Below are positions 17,842 to 26,253 of a DNA stretch of 64,000 nucleotides, one piece after another. Location of the stretch: NCBI GenBank assembly GCA_021845645.1, contig JAJZVM010000001.1:62001-126000 (forward strand), given 5' to 3'. The stretch comes from Bacillota bacterium. Lineage in GTDB: Bacteria > Bacillota_E > JAJZYS01 > JAJYTV01. Every line of letters starts with the position of its first letter. Position 1 is the stretch's first letter. The notes beneath the pieces are model-generated. The model saw only the letters and a list, made by a program, of their open reading frames with translations. It had not been told where the DNA came from and did not search any database. A program made the translations under genes and the position numbers.

Positions 17842-19449
17842 CTAGTTTCGCCGCCGTGCCGGTTCGACGTTGACCGTCCTGCCCTTGATCTGCCCGGCCT
17901 GCAGAGCCTGCATCACGCGGCTGGCCTCGGCCTTCGGCACCTCGACGAAGGTGAACCGGTCATAGATGTCGATGACGCCGATGACGTTTCCGGCGATGCC
18001 GGAGAGGTTCGCCACCGCGCGTACGATGTCGGCCGGCAAGACGCCCTGGGCCCGTCCCACGTTGACGAAGAGACGCACCATGCCAGGCTCCGCGCCGGTG
18101 TCGCCGAAGTCCTCCTCCGGGGCCTGCGCGCCTGCCACATGGAGGTGGAGCGCGGCGGCAGCCACGTCGAACGAGTCCGCCTCGCCCTCGTCCTCGAGCA
18201 GCTCCTTCACGACTTCGCGCAACTCGACGAGGCGGCGTCCCGAGCGCAGAACGGCGCGAATCTCCTCCTTGAGCCGCTCGCGCCGCTTGTCCCAGAGGTC
18301 CTCGAGGGACGGCAGCTCTCGGCGCTGGATGCGCATGCCGATGCCCCGCTCGAGATCGCGCAGCTGGCGGAACTCCTTCGGCTCGATCAGGGTGATTGCC
18401 ACGCCGCTGCGTCCCGCCCGTCCTGTCCGGCCGATGCGGTGGACGTATGCCTCGGAATCCTGCGGAATCTCGTAGTTGATGACGTGGCTGACGTTCTCGA
18501 TGTCGAGCCCGCGCGCGGCCACGTCTGTCGCAACCAGAAGCTCGGTGTCTGCCTGGCGGAAGCGCGTCAGGACACGCTCGCGATCGCGCTGGGTGAGGTC
18601 GCCGTGAATGCCTGCCGCCAGGTAGCCCCGGGCACGCAGCGCTTCGCTGAGCTCGTCCACTTCCTTCTTCGTGCGGCAGAAGATGATGCCGCGCTCGACG
18701 CTCTCGATGTCGAGGATGCGGCTGAGGGCCTCGATGCGGTCATGGCCCCGCACCTCGTAGAACGCCTGCTCCGTCTGCGGCACCGTGACCTGCTCCGGTG
18801 CGATCGCGATGCGAAGGGGATCCTGCAGGTAGCGCCGCGACAGGCGGTCGATCTCGGGCGGAAAGGTCGCGGAGAAGAGCATCGTCTGCCGCTCCGGGGG
18901 AGCGCTGGCCATGATCTTCTCGATGTCGTCGATGAATCCCATGTCGAGCATCTCGTCAGCTTCGTCCAGGACGAGCACCTTGAGGTGCGCGAGGTCAAGG
19001 GTGCCGCGGCCGAGATGGTCAAGCAGCCGTCCGGGTGTGCCGATGACGATGGGCACGCCCATGCGCAGGGCACGGATCTGACGCTCGTAGGGCTGCCCGC
19101 CGTAGACCGGCAAGGTCTTCACGCCGCGGAAGCGCCCGATGCGCGCGATCTCCTCCGAGACCTGCAGCGCCAGTTCGCGCGTCGGTGTGATCACGAGCGC
19201 CTGCGTGCCCATGGTGCGGTCCAGCTTTTCGACGATCGGGATGCCGAACGCCGCCGTCTTGCCTGTGCCCGTCTGGGCGCGGCCGATCACGTCGCGGCCC
19301 TGCAGGGCCGCTGGAATGGTGCGCTCCTGGATCGGTGAGGGCTCCTCGAAGCCCATCTCCTCGATCGCCTTCAGGACGCGCGGTGAGATGCCTAGTGCTG
19401 CGAACTTGTTCTCGAGGTTGACCTCACCAAGCACCACCGGCTTGGGCAT
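17842..19449 (-). CDS. DEAD-box ATP-dependent RNA helicase (CshA/DeaD type) with DbpA-like C-terminal domain
   Basis: 535 residues. The core shows the Q motif (KFAALG...PSPIQ), AQTGTGKT (58-65), PTREL, TPGR, DEAD (162-165), SAT (193-195), ARGLDIENV and HRIGRTGRAGR. An Arg/Glu-rich linker precedes a C-terminal domain at about 465-530 (MVRLFVNVGRAQGV ... VEVPKAEASRVM) that matches the RRM-like DbpA RNA-binding fold. Family members unwind RNA in ribosome assembly and mRNA decay; linkage with rny suggests a degradosome role. The ATG at 19449 is preceded by AAGGTAGG and lies 29 nt after cinA. Confidence 0.95.
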   Translation of the reverse strand: MPKPVVLGEVNLENKFAALGISPRVLKAIEEMGFEEPSPIQERTIPAALQGRDVIGRAQTGTGKTAAFGIPIVEKLDRTMGTQALVITPTRELALQVSEEIARIGRFRGVKTLPVYGGQPYERQIRALRMGVPIVIGTPGRLLDHLGRGTLDLAHLKVLVLDEADEMLDMGFIDDIEKIMASAPPERQTMLFSATFPPEIDRLSRRYLQDPLRIAIAPEQVTVPQTEQAFYEVRGHDRIEALSRILDIESVERGIIFCRTKKEVDELSEALRARGYLAAGIHGDLTQRDRERVLTRFRQADTELLVATDVAARGLDIENVSHVINYEIPQDSEAYVHRIGRTGRAGRSGVAITLIEPKEFRQLRDLERGIGMRIQRRELPSLEDLWDKRRERLKEEIRAVLRSGRRLVELREVVKELLEDEGEADSFDVAAAALHLHVAGAQAPEEDFGDTGAEPGMVRLFVNVGRAQGVLPADIVRAVANLSGIAGNVIGVIDIYDRFTFVEVPKAEASRVMQALQAGQIKGRTVNVEPARRRN

Positions 19450-19478
19450 GCCTACCTTACCGTCTTCCGACAAAACCG

Positions 19479-20696
19479 CTACGCCTCCTCCTGCAACTGC
19501 TGCCAAAGCAACGTGAGTGCCCACTGCGCCGCCCTCTGGCGGATTTCCTCGCGGGTCGCGCCGAGCTTCAGTTCGCGCGCGCGCTCGCCGCGCCGCCCGG
19601 CGACCGCCACGTAGACGAGTCCCACCTGCCGTCCGGTCGGTCCAGCGAAGCCGCAGGTGCCGACGCCGACATCCGCGGCAAAGTGCCTGACGGCGGCACG
19701 CGCAAGCTCCAGGGCGAGCCGCTCCGAGACGCCGTCTCCGATCGTTTCCGCAGAAAGGCCAACCTGGGTCCTCTTCTGCTCCAGCCTGTACGCCACAAGT
19801 CCACCCTGCACGTACTCGCTCGCTCCGGCGTGCCCGATCAGGCGCGCTGCCACAAGTCCGCCGGTGACCGACTCGACCGTGGCGACGCTGAGACCCTGTC
19901 GCAGCAATTCCTCGCCCACCGCATCCTCAAGCCGCACATCGCCCTCGCCGTACACGTGCCAGCCCAGCCGACCACGCACCTCCGCCGCAAGCGGCCCAAG
20001 CATGGCCTGTGCCTTCTCGTCCGAGTCCGAGCGTGCCGTGAGGCGCAGATCCACTTCGGCGAGCTTGGCGTAGGGAGCGATGGTTGGATTTTCCCCCGCC
20101 ATCAGGTCGATTAGACGTTCCTGTACCGACGCCTCGCCGATGCCGGCGACGTGCAGCAACCGACTTTGCAGGTGTTCGCCGCTCAAGGCGCGGATCCGCG
20201 GGAAGACGGACTCCTCGAAGATGGCACGCATCTCGTGCGGCGGGCCGGGCAAGAGGGCGACAAGCTTGCCGTCCTTCTGCCAGAGCACCCCCGGCGCGGA
20301 TCCGACCGGATTCCTCAGTAGTTCGGCGCCCAAGGGGCACAGCGCCTGCTTCTCCTGGATCGCCGACATCTGCAGGCCGCGCGACTGAAACCAGGCGCGC
20401 AGCACCTGCATGGCCTGGTCGTCAGGCACCAGCGGGACGCCGAGCGCGTCTGCGAGCGTCTCCTTGGTCAGGTCGTCGTAGGTCGGGCCGAGACCTCCTG
20501 TCACGACGACGACATCGGAGCGGTCCAGGGCTTCGCGGTATGCGGAGAGGAGCCGCTGCCGATTGTCACCCACCGTAACCTGATAATAGACGAACACGCC
20601 CGCTTCCGCGAGTCTGAGGGCAAGCTCGCGTGCGTTCGTGTTCACGATCTGTCCCAAGAGCAGTTCCGTCCCGACCGACAAGATCTCGCCGCGCAT
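19479..20696 (-). CDS. cinA: Competence/damage-inducible protein CinA (NMN deamidase family)
   Basis: 405 residues with an N-terminal molybdopterin-binding-like (MoaB/COG1058) domain, seen as ILSVGTELLLGQIVNTNA and VVVTGGLGPTYDDLTKE, and a C-terminal PncC-type domain from about 250 (ATVESVTGGLVAARL, VGTCGFAGPTG). PncC domains deamidate nicotinamide mononucleotide in pyridine-nucleotide salvage; the N-domain has ADP-ribose pyrophosphatase activity in some bacteria. The ATG at 20696 has TAGGAGG 9 nt upstream, overlapping the stop of the protease gene before it. cinA next to recA is a classical Firmicutes linkage. Confidence 0.95.
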   Translation of the reverse strand: MRGEILSVGTELLLGQIVNTNARELALRLAEAGVFVYYQVTVGDNRQRLLSAYREALDRSDVVVVTGGLGPTYDDLTKETLADALGVPLVPDDQAMQVLRAWFQSRGLQMSAIQEKQALCPLGAELLRNPVGSAPGVLWQKDGKLVALLPGPPHEMRAIFEESVFPRIRALSGEHLQSRLLHVAGIGEASVQERLIDLMAGENPTIAPYAKLAEVDLRLTARSDSDEKAQAMLGPLAAEVRGRLGWHVYGEGDVRLEDAVGEELLRQGLSVATVESVTGGLVAARLIGHAGASEYVQGGLVAYRLEQKRTQVGLSAETIGDGVSERLALELARAAVRHFAADVGVGTCGFAGPTGRQVGLVYVAVAGRRGERARELKLGATREEIRQRAAQWALTLLWQQLQEEA

Positions 20697-20707
20697 CGCG
20701 TCGCCTC

Positions 20708-22225
20708 CTAGGTAGCCGCCGCCAACTCCTTGGCCGGAGTTTCCCCCAGGTCCGGCAGGCTGCAGATCCGCCGAAGCTCCGCGCCGCTGAGCCGCTCGGA
20801 CTCGCACAGCCGCGACGCCGCCACGCGCAGGTCCTGGACGTGGGTCAGGAGAAGCTCCCGAACCTTCGTCTCGACCTCATGCACCACCTGCGTGAGCGCC
20901 AGGTGAAGGTCCGACTCCGGCAGGGTGTCTTCACTCACGACGCCGAGTGGCGACATGCCGGAGAAGATCAAGAGGCGTCCGCGATCGAAGGCCTGCTCGA
21001 AGTCCTGCAGCGCTCCCGTGCTGCGCCCGCCAAGCGTGAGTTCCTCCGCCACCATGCCCGCCAGCGCCACCGCGATGTCGTCCTCGATCTCCTGCTTTGT
21101 GTGCAGGTAGCGGTCGTCCTGCGGCGCCTGGCGCACATAGCCGAGCGCCCCGCCGCGTGACGTGATGGTAATCGAGGCGACCGATCCCGGTCGGAGCGTT
21201 TCGGCCACCAGCGCATGCCCGGATTCATGCAGGGCGACGCGCTCGAGTTCCTCGGGCGTTGGGCGGCGATCGAGCTTCTCGCCCAACATGACCTTGTCCA
21301 CAGCCTCGATGAAGTGCTCCTGTCCGATCTTGCGCACACCCCTGCGCATCGCGATGATCGCGGCCTCGTTCGTCAGGGACTCCAGATGTGCTCCGGAGAA
21401 GCCGAACGTCTCACGGGCGACCCGGTCGAGGTCGACGTCGTCGGCCAGAGGCTTGTGACGCGTGTGCAGTTCGAGAATCTCGCGCCGGGCGGCGCGGTCC
21501 GGCAGTTCGACGCGTACGATCCGGTCGAAGCGGCCAGGGCGCGTCAGGGCTTCGTCGAGAAGGTCGGCGCGGTTGGTGGCGGCCATGACCAGCACCTGCA
21601 CGTCGTCCTTGGCACTGCGAAGCCCATCCATCTCCACGAGCAGCTGGTTGATCGTCTGATCATACTCGAGGTGCCCCTGGTTCTGGCCACGCTTGCCGCC
21701 GAGCACCTCGACCTCGTCGATGAAGATGATCGCCGCCTGCCGCGCCTGCTCCCGCGCGAGCTGCCTGGCGCGGTGGAAGAGGTCCCGCACGCGCTGCGCG
21801 CCGACACCGGCGTACATCTCGATGAACTCGGAACCGGCCGCGGCGAGGAAGGCGGAACCCGTGTACTGTGCCGCGGCGCGGGCCAGGAGCGTCTTGCCGG
21901 TGCCGGGCGGGCCGGTCAGAAGGATCCCCTTGAGCGGCCGGATGCCGAGCTCCTGCACGGCCTGAGGGTCCTGCAGGAAGTCAAGGGCCTCGACGAGTTC
22001 CTGCTTGGCCGACGTCTGCCCGCCGATGTCCTGGAAGCTGATCGTCCCGCCCGATGCGGCGCGCACCGGCTGCGCAAAGCTCCGGGTCAGCCCCTTCAGG
22101 GCCGGCACGTTGAGCACGATGAGCGCCAGGCCGAGCAGCAAGAGGATCGGCAACGGATCGATGCCAAGCGTCAGCATGTAGATCAAAGCACCGAGCGCGA
22201 CGCCGCCGAGCACCCACTTCCACAT
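20708..22225 (-). CDS. Compact FtsH-like membrane AAA+ zinc metalloprotease
   Basis: 505 residues. Two closely spaced membrane helices (about 5-20 and 25-41) form a hairpin with almost nothing outside, unlike FtsH, which has a domain of about 70 residues there. The AAA+ module has GPPGTGKT (105-112), FIDEVEVLGGKR and TRPGRFDR; the protease has H332-E-S-G-H336 and a downstream Asp in GALQDFEQAFDRGR near 408. ATP-driven degradation of membrane or soluble proteins is expected. It may be a second FtsH or a sporulation-linked paralogue. It ends 11 nt before cinA. Confidence 0.88.
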   Translation of the reverse strand: MWKWVLGGVALGALIYMLTLGIDPLPILLLLGLALIVLNVPALKGLTRSFAQPVRAASGGTISFQDIGGQTSAKQELVEALDFLQDPQAVQELGIRPLKGILLTGPPGTGKTLLARAAAQYTGSAFLAAAGSEFIEMYAGVGAQRVRDLFHRARQLAREQARQAAIIFIDEVEVLGGKRGQNQGHLEYDQTINQLLVEMDGLRSAKDDVQVLVMAATNRADLLDEALTRPGRFDRIVRVELPDRAARREILELHTRHKPLADDVDLDRVARETFGFSGAHLESLTNEAAIIAMRRGVRKIGQEHFIEAVDKVMLGEKLDRRPTPEELERVALHESGHALVAETLRPGSVASITITSRGGALGYVRQAPQDDRYLHTKQEIEDDIAVALAGMVAEELTLGGRSTGALQDFEQAFDRGRLLIFSGMSPLGVVSEDTLPESDLHLALTQVVHEVETKVRELLLTHVQDLRVAASRLCESERLSGAELRRICSLPDLGETPAKELAAAT

Positions 22226-22228
22226 GCC

Positions 22229-22738
22229 TTACTTCGCCTCCCGGGGGTAGATGAAATAGGCGGTGTGCGCCTGGTCGTAAAGTGCGAGGTAGACATTCTG
22301 CTGGTCGATGTAGATGCGCGCGGTCACGCGGTCGCGTCGAGCGTCGTCCAGCACGTTCTGGCGCATGGCCACGAATTGGCCCGTCGCCAGCCCCTGTGCG
22401 ATGGGAAAGCTAAGGTCCTGCGCCGCCGCAGCGATCCGCCCGTCAGACGTGCCGGCGACGACGATGGCGGATCCGGGCGCAAGCGCCTCCACGCGTGCGG
22501 CAAGTGCCGTATACGTCGTCTCGATGTCGCTCACGCGGGAGAGCGCGACATGCACAGTGCCAGGCGACTTGGCGAAGTCGAGCGTCACCTTGCGCACGCC
22601 TGCCACATGCTCGAGTTGCTGCTCTAGTGGAGTCGAAGTCTGGGTCTGAAAGAGCCAACGCTGCAAGCCGAAAAGCACGGCGAGCGTAGCCACCAGCGCC
22701 ACCGCGGCAGCCGCGATGCGGCGCGCTTGAAACCGCAT
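22229..22738 (-). CDS. Small single-pass membrane protein, function unknown
   Basis: 169 residues: basic N-terminus, one hydrophobic helix at about 8-27 (AAAAVALVATLAVLFGLQRW), and an outside domain of about 140 residues with mixed alpha/beta pattern. No family recognised. The ATG at 22738 has GAGGAGG upstream; the stop is 3 nt before the FtsH-like gene, so it may be a partner or adaptor of that protease. First gene of the long minus-strand operon, with its own extended -10 promoter. Confidence 0.6.
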   Translation of the reverse strand: MRFQARRIAAAAVALVATLAVLFGLQRWLFQTQTSTPLEQQLEHVAGVRKVTLDFAKSPGTVHVALSRVSDIETTYTALAARVEALAPGSAIVVAGTSDGRIAAAAQDLSFPIAQGLATGQFVAMRQNVLDDARRDRVTARIYIDQQNVYLALYDQAHTAYFIYPREAK

Positions 22739-22773
22739 GACGGCAGCCTCCTCATGTGCCGGGAACACTACAA

Positions 22774-22782
22774 ACTATAGCA
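22774..22782 (-). promoter_or_regulatory. Extended -10 promoter (TGCTATAGT) of the ftsH-like/cinA/recA gene run
   Basis: On the minus strand TGCTATAGT matches an extended -10 element (TGnTATAAT with one change). It lies 35 nt upstream of the first gene's ATG. No good -35 hexamer is seen, which the extended -10 may compensate for. Confidence 0.5.
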
Positions 22783-22803
22783 CGCGACGGCAGGCAGCCG
22801 TAG

Positions 22804-22825
22804 GGCAAGCCATGGCGTGCTTGCC
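22804..22825. repeat. Inverted repeat upstream of the promoter
   Basis: GGCAAGC (22804-22810) and GCTTGCC (22819-22825) form a perfect 7-bp inverted repeat with an 8-nt spacer, just upstream of the -35 position of the minus-strand promoter. It could be an operator or activator site; no known box is recognised. Confidence 0.4.
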
Positions 22826-22931
22826 ATGACGTCGCGCATACACATGAACCGACAACCTATGCCTGTTGCGGCATTCCGTGCAGGCGCCAGGGCACGCGGC
22901 CACACCAACTGTTGACGGAGGAGGGAGATCG

Positions 22932-23144
22932 ATGCCGGATGAGAACGATCTCGCACGGGCACAAGACGAGCTGGCGAATGCCTATCGCCTGTTCAATGCC
23001 GCCGACGATCCGCGTCTGATCGACGAGGCGATCCTCCGCATCCGCAGCGCGGAGATGCGCCTCGACTACCTGACGCATCCCGCCGCAGCGGCGCCGGACG
23101 ATCTGAGGGCCCTGCCTTGGCTCGAACAGGAAGACCAGTCTTAA
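22932..23144 (+). CDS. DUF2508 (YaaL-like) family small protein
   Basis: 70-residue soluble helical protein of unknown function. The segment LIDEAILRIRSAEMRLDYL matches the core of DUF2508 proteins such as B. subtilis YaaL. The start ATG is preceded by GGAGGAGGGAG. It stands before the pdaB-like gene on the plus strand, 61 nt apart; in other Firmicutes the gene lies near recR, which is not seen here. Confidence 0.7.
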   Translation: MPDENDLARAQDELANAYRLFNAADDPRLIDEAILRIRSAEMRLDYLTHPAAAAPDDLRALPWLEQEDQS

Positions 23145-23205
23145 CGCGGCTCCACCTTCTAGGGACCGCCATGACCGCCATAGGCATGGGCCGGAGGGAT
23201 GCGCC

Positions 23206-23964
23206 ATGGGGTTCTGGAAGGGTGAGAGCCTCGCCGTGCGCCGGCTCACGGTCGCACTCGGCCTCGTCCTTGTCGCCTCAAGTCTCTATTTCTTCGGCCG
23301 CACGCCGCCAAGTCCCGTAACCGCGACGTCTCCGCCGTCCCCCCTGCGCACGGTCGCCATGACGCAAAAGGAGCTCGCACTCACCTTCGACATCTCATGG
23401 GGCACGGTGATGCCGCCAAAGATCATCGCCATCCTGGTGCGCGAGAAGGTGCCTGCCACCTTCTTTCTCTCCGGCCCCTGGAGCGGGCAGCACCCCGAGA
23501 TCGTCGCCGAACTGCGCCGGGACGGCTTTCAGCTTGAGAGCCACGGCCAGGCGCACGTCAACTACTCGGGGCTCTCGCGCCAAGGCGTCTCCCAGAACAT
23601 CCTCGCGGCACAGGCCATCCTCGAGCCCCTGGCCGGCAAGCGGCCTGACATGGTGCGTCCGCCGAACGGCGACTACGACCAGCGGACCCTGGAAGTCGCC
23701 CAGCAGCTCGGCTACACCGTCGTGCTCTGGGGCACCGACTCCCACGACTGGATGAATCCCGGCGTCGGCGTGATCGCGGGCCGCGTGCTCCGCTTCGCCC
23801 ACCCCGGCGACATCGTGCTGCTGCACGCATCCGATACTTGCAAGCAGACGGATATCGCCCTGCCTGCCATCATCTCGGGACTGCGCAAAGAGGGGTACAA
23901 GCTGGTCACCGTAGACCAGCTGCTGAAGGACGCGGCGAAGGAGCACGCCAAAGCCGCAAGCTGA
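23206..23964 (+). CDS. pdaB: Polysaccharide deacetylase, PdaB-like (sporulation type)
   Basis: 252 residues with a membrane anchor at about 13-31 and a NodB-homology domain outside the cell. The catalytic region starts ALTFDISWG, the exact pattern typical of PdaB, where the Asp binds metal. Later motifs are ATFFLSGPW, ESHGQAHVNY (the two His ligands), RPPNGDYD and a final IVLLHASD. PdaB is needed for spore cortex maturation in B. subtilis. The ATG has GGAGGG upstream. The following nucleotide-sugar dehydrogenase begins about 80 nt later, after a 10-bp inverted repeat. Confidence 0.85.
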   Translation: MGFWKGESLAVRRLTVALGLVLVASSLYFFGRTPPSPVTATSPPSPLRTVAMTQKELALTFDISWGTVMPPKIIAILVREKVPATFFLSGPWSGQHPEIVAELRRDGFQLESHGQAHVNYSGLSRQGVSQNILAAQAILEPLAGKRPDMVRPPNGDYDQRTLEVAQQLGYTVVLWGTDSHDWMNPGVGVIAGRVLRFAHPGDIVLLHASDTCKQTDIALPAIISGLRKEGYKLVTVDQLLKDAAKEHAKAAS

Positions 23965-24001
23965 GCGTCCTCGACCGCCGCGCCCCGATTGGCTACACTG
24001 G

Positions 24002-24034
24002 CATTCAGCGAGCGCGCCCAGAGTTCGCTGAATG
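24002..24034 (+). repeat. 10-bp perfect inverted repeat before the nucleotide-sugar dehydrogenase gene
   Basis: CATTCAGCGA (24002-24011) and TCGCTGAATG (24025-24034) are exact complements with a 13-nt loop. The repeat ends at the GGGAG ribosome-binding site of the next gene. It lacks a T-run. It may be a translational control hairpin, an operator, or a weak terminator of the deacetylase gene. Confidence 0.5.
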
Positions 24035-24047
24035 GGAGTGACACCTC

Positions 24048-25361
24048 TTGTCCCAGAGCGCCTCTCTCAAGGTCGCCGTCGTAGGCCTCGGCTTCGTCGG
24101 CCTGCCGCTCTCCCTAGCATACTGGCAGTCCGGTGCGGAAGTGTTCGGTGCCGAGATCGACCAAAACCTCCGCCAGGAACTTGCGCAAGGCATCACCCAC
24201 CACCTCGAATCCGACGACGGAAAGCCGATCTCGACCATCCTGCGCGACGCCCTGAATTCCGGCCGCTACCATCTGCTCGCCGATGCGCCCGAAGCCACCC
24301 GCAGCGCCGACGCGACCATCGTCACGGTCGGCATCCCGCACCGCGGCGACGCACTAGACCTCTCCGCACTGCAAGGCGCCCTGCGCGAGGTGGCCCAGGC
24401 CGCGGGCCAGGGCCACCTCATCCTGCTGCGCAGCACCGTGCCTCCGGGCACCACCCGCCGCGACCTCCTGCAGGTGCTCGAGGCGCTCGGCAGGCGGCCG
24501 GGCGTCGACGTCTACGCCGCATACTGCCCCGAGCGCATCGCCGAAGGCCGCGCGTTCCACGAGTTCCGGGCGATGCCGGTGATCCTCGGCGCATTCGACG
24601 AGGCGTCGCTCGCGCGGGCGCGGGAGGTCGTATCGTTCGTGACGCGGGCCGGCATCGCCACGACGGAGTCGGTGGAGGCGGCCGAGCTCTCGAAGGTGAT
24701 CGAGAACGTCCAGCGCGACGTGAACATCGCCATCGCACAGGAGCTTGCCCGCGCCTGCGAAGCGGCCGGCGTCGACGTGTTCGAGGTCATCCGGCTCGCC
24801 AACACGCACGAACGCGTCCACCTGCTCGAACCCGGTCCCGGCGTCGGCGGCTTCTGCCTGCCGCTGGCCCTCTCCTACTTCCTGCCCTTCGCCGAGGCAA
24901 ATCGCATCGAAACTCCGACACTGCTCGCCGCCCGACGTACGAACGCTGCCGTACCGCAGGTGCTGGCCGAGCGGGTCCTCGGTCACGCGCGTGCGCTCGC
25001 CGACGGCGGGACGCCTCGCATCGCCGTGTTCGGCCTGGCGATGAAGGACTACTCGAACGACGCCAGACTCTCGCCTCCGATCGAGGTATGCCAGCTGCTC
25101 CTCGACGCCGGCGCGGAAGTCCGGGCGGTCGACCCCGCGGTGCCGCAGGCCTTCGCCTTCAAGGGCGACGACCCGCTCTGGGCTGTCGAAGGGGCGCATG
25201 CCCTGATGCTCCTCAGCCGCCAGCACGAACTCGAGTCGTGGCTCTCGGACCCCTCGCACCTGCTGGCGCTGCACCGTGGCGCGCTCGTCGCCGACACGCG
25301 CAACTGGCTGCGCAGCGCGGAGAACCTGCAGGAACTCGGCCTCACGTACTGGCGGATCTGA
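24048..25361 (+). CDS. Nucleotide-sugar dehydrogenase (UDP-glucose/UDP-HexNAc 6-dehydrogenase family)
   Basis: 437 residues. Oxidises the C6 alcohol of a UDP-sugar to the carboxylate with NAD+, supplying uronic acids for wall or capsule polymers. Rossmann motif VAVVGLGFVGLPLS at 9-22; LLRSTVPPGTT and YCPERIAEGRAF as in the family; the catalytic thiol C270 sits in GVGGFCLPL. The canonical sequence here is GGHCIPVDPYYL, so the substrate pocket is changed. Start is TTG with GGGAG upstream. It is followed 4 nt later by a WecG/TagA transferase, so the product may feed a teichuronic or secondary wall polymer. Confidence 0.88.
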   Translation: MSQSASLKVAVVGLGFVGLPLSLAYWQSGAEVFGAEIDQNLRQELAQGITHHLESDDGKPISTILRDALNSGRYHLLADAPEATRSADATIVTVGIPHRGDALDLSALQGALREVAQAAGQGHLILLRSTVPPGTTRRDLLQVLEALGRRPGVDVYAAYCPERIAEGRAFHEFRAMPVILGAFDEASLARAREVVSFVTRAGIATTESVEAAELSKVIENVQRDVNIAIAQELARACEAAGVDVFEVIRLANTHERVHLLEPGPGVGGFCLPLALSYFLPFAEANRIETPTLLAARRTNAAVPQVLAERVLGHARALADGGTPRIAVFGLAMKDYSNDARLSPPIEVCQLLLDAGAEVRAVDPAVPQAFAFKGDDPLWAVEGAHALMLLSRQHELESWLSDPSHLLALHRGALVADTRNWLRSAENLQELGLTYWRI

Positions 25362-25365
25362 GAAG

Positions 25366-26109
25366 ATGGCCGAGCGCTTCCTGGGCATTCCGGTCGATCC
25401 GGTGGACAACGAGGGAGCTCTGGCGGCGGCACGCCTGGCCGTCGCCGGGGAGCGCCCGCCGCTTCTGGTGATCGCGATCAACCCGGAAAAGGTCATGAAG
25501 GCTCAGCGCGACGCCGAACTGCGCGCTTTCATCGAGCGCGCCGGTCTGCGCATCGCCGACGGGGTCGGCATCGTGCTGGCGAGCAGACTGCGCGGCGGCA
25601 GGGTCAGGAGCCGGGTAACCGGTGTCGACCTGATGCTCCTGCTCATCGCGGAGGCGGCCAAACGCAACTGGCGCATCTTCCTGCTCGGCGCCAGGCCGGA
25701 AGTCAACGAGGCCGCGGCCGTGGAGCTCTTGCGCCGCTTCCCCTCCCTCGTCATCGCGGGCCGGCGCGACGGCTACTTCAGCCCTGAGGACGCCGGGGAA
25801 GTGGCCGCAGAGATTGCCAAGGCGCATCCGGACCTGCTCTTTGTGGCGCTCGGCTCACCCGCCCAGGAGCGCTTCCTGCTGCAGTGGGGGGAGCGGACGG
25901 GCACAAAGGTGCGCATGGGCGTCGGCGGTTCCTTGGATGTCCTGGCAGGGCGTGTGCCCCGCGCTCCCGCCGCCATGCGCCGCGCGGGCCTCGAGTGGCT
26001 GTACCGCCTGTACCGCGAGCCGCGCCGCCTTCGCCGCATGCTGGTCCTGCCCGTCTTCCTCGTGCGGGCCTACCTCCATCGCCCCGACCGCGCTCCGGCC
26101 GGCCGCTGA
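25366..26109 (+). CDS. WecG/TagA/CpsF family glycosyltransferase
   Basis: 247 residues of the GT26 family, which adds the second sugar to lipid-linked undecaprenyl-PP-GlcNAc at the membrane. Motifs: INPEKVMKA, IADGVGIVLASRL, VTGVDLMLLL, FLLGARPEV and a late FVALGSPAQERFLL. In TagA homologues the Thr/Asp of the first two blocks are catalytic. The C-terminus is rich in Arg and Tyr/Leu (LEWLYRLYREPRRLRRM), the membrane-docking tail of the family. Starts 4 nt after the dehydrogenase stop and ends before a strong bidirectional terminator. Confidence 0.92.
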   Translation: MAERFLGIPVDPVDNEGALAAARLAVAGERPPLLVIAINPEKVMKAQRDAELRAFIERAGLRIADGVGIVLASRLRGGRVRSRVTGVDLMLLLIAEAAKRNWRIFLLGARPEVNEAAAVELLRRFPSLVIAGRRDGYFSPEDAGEVAAEIAKAHPDLLFVALGSPAQERFLLQWGERTGTKVRMGVGGSLDVLAGRVPRAPAAMRRAGLEWLYRLYREPRRLRRMLVLPVFLVRAYLHRPDRAPAGR

Positions 26110-26193
26110 ACACCTCGCGGCGCACGACCGCCCGCGAGGCACAGAGGGGGCGCCGCTCGGACGGGATTCGCGGCAGCAGCAACATCGGTCACG

Positions 26194-26235
26194 GACAGAG
26201 AGGCCCGTCCGCATCTGCGGGCGGGCCTCTCTGTC
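26194..26235. terminator. Bidirectional intrinsic terminator
   Basis: GACAGAGAGGCCCG (26194-26207) and CGGGCCTCTCTGTC (26222-26235) form a perfect 14-bp stem with a 14-nt loop, placed between convergent genes. T-richness after the stem is modest (TTCCC on the plus strand). Confidence 0.8.
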
Positions 26236-26253
26236 TTCCCGAGAATCAGCCTT

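Noticed and set aside
24002..24034. Inverted repeat as intrinsic terminator of the deacetylase gene
   Set aside because: No T-run follows and it abuts the next ribosome-binding site, so a terminator is less likely than a regulatory role.
26190..26240. GGACAGAGAGG resembling a glycine riboswitch core
   Set aside because: The rest of the aptamer is missing and the sequence is one arm of a perfect 14-bp terminator stem between convergent genes.
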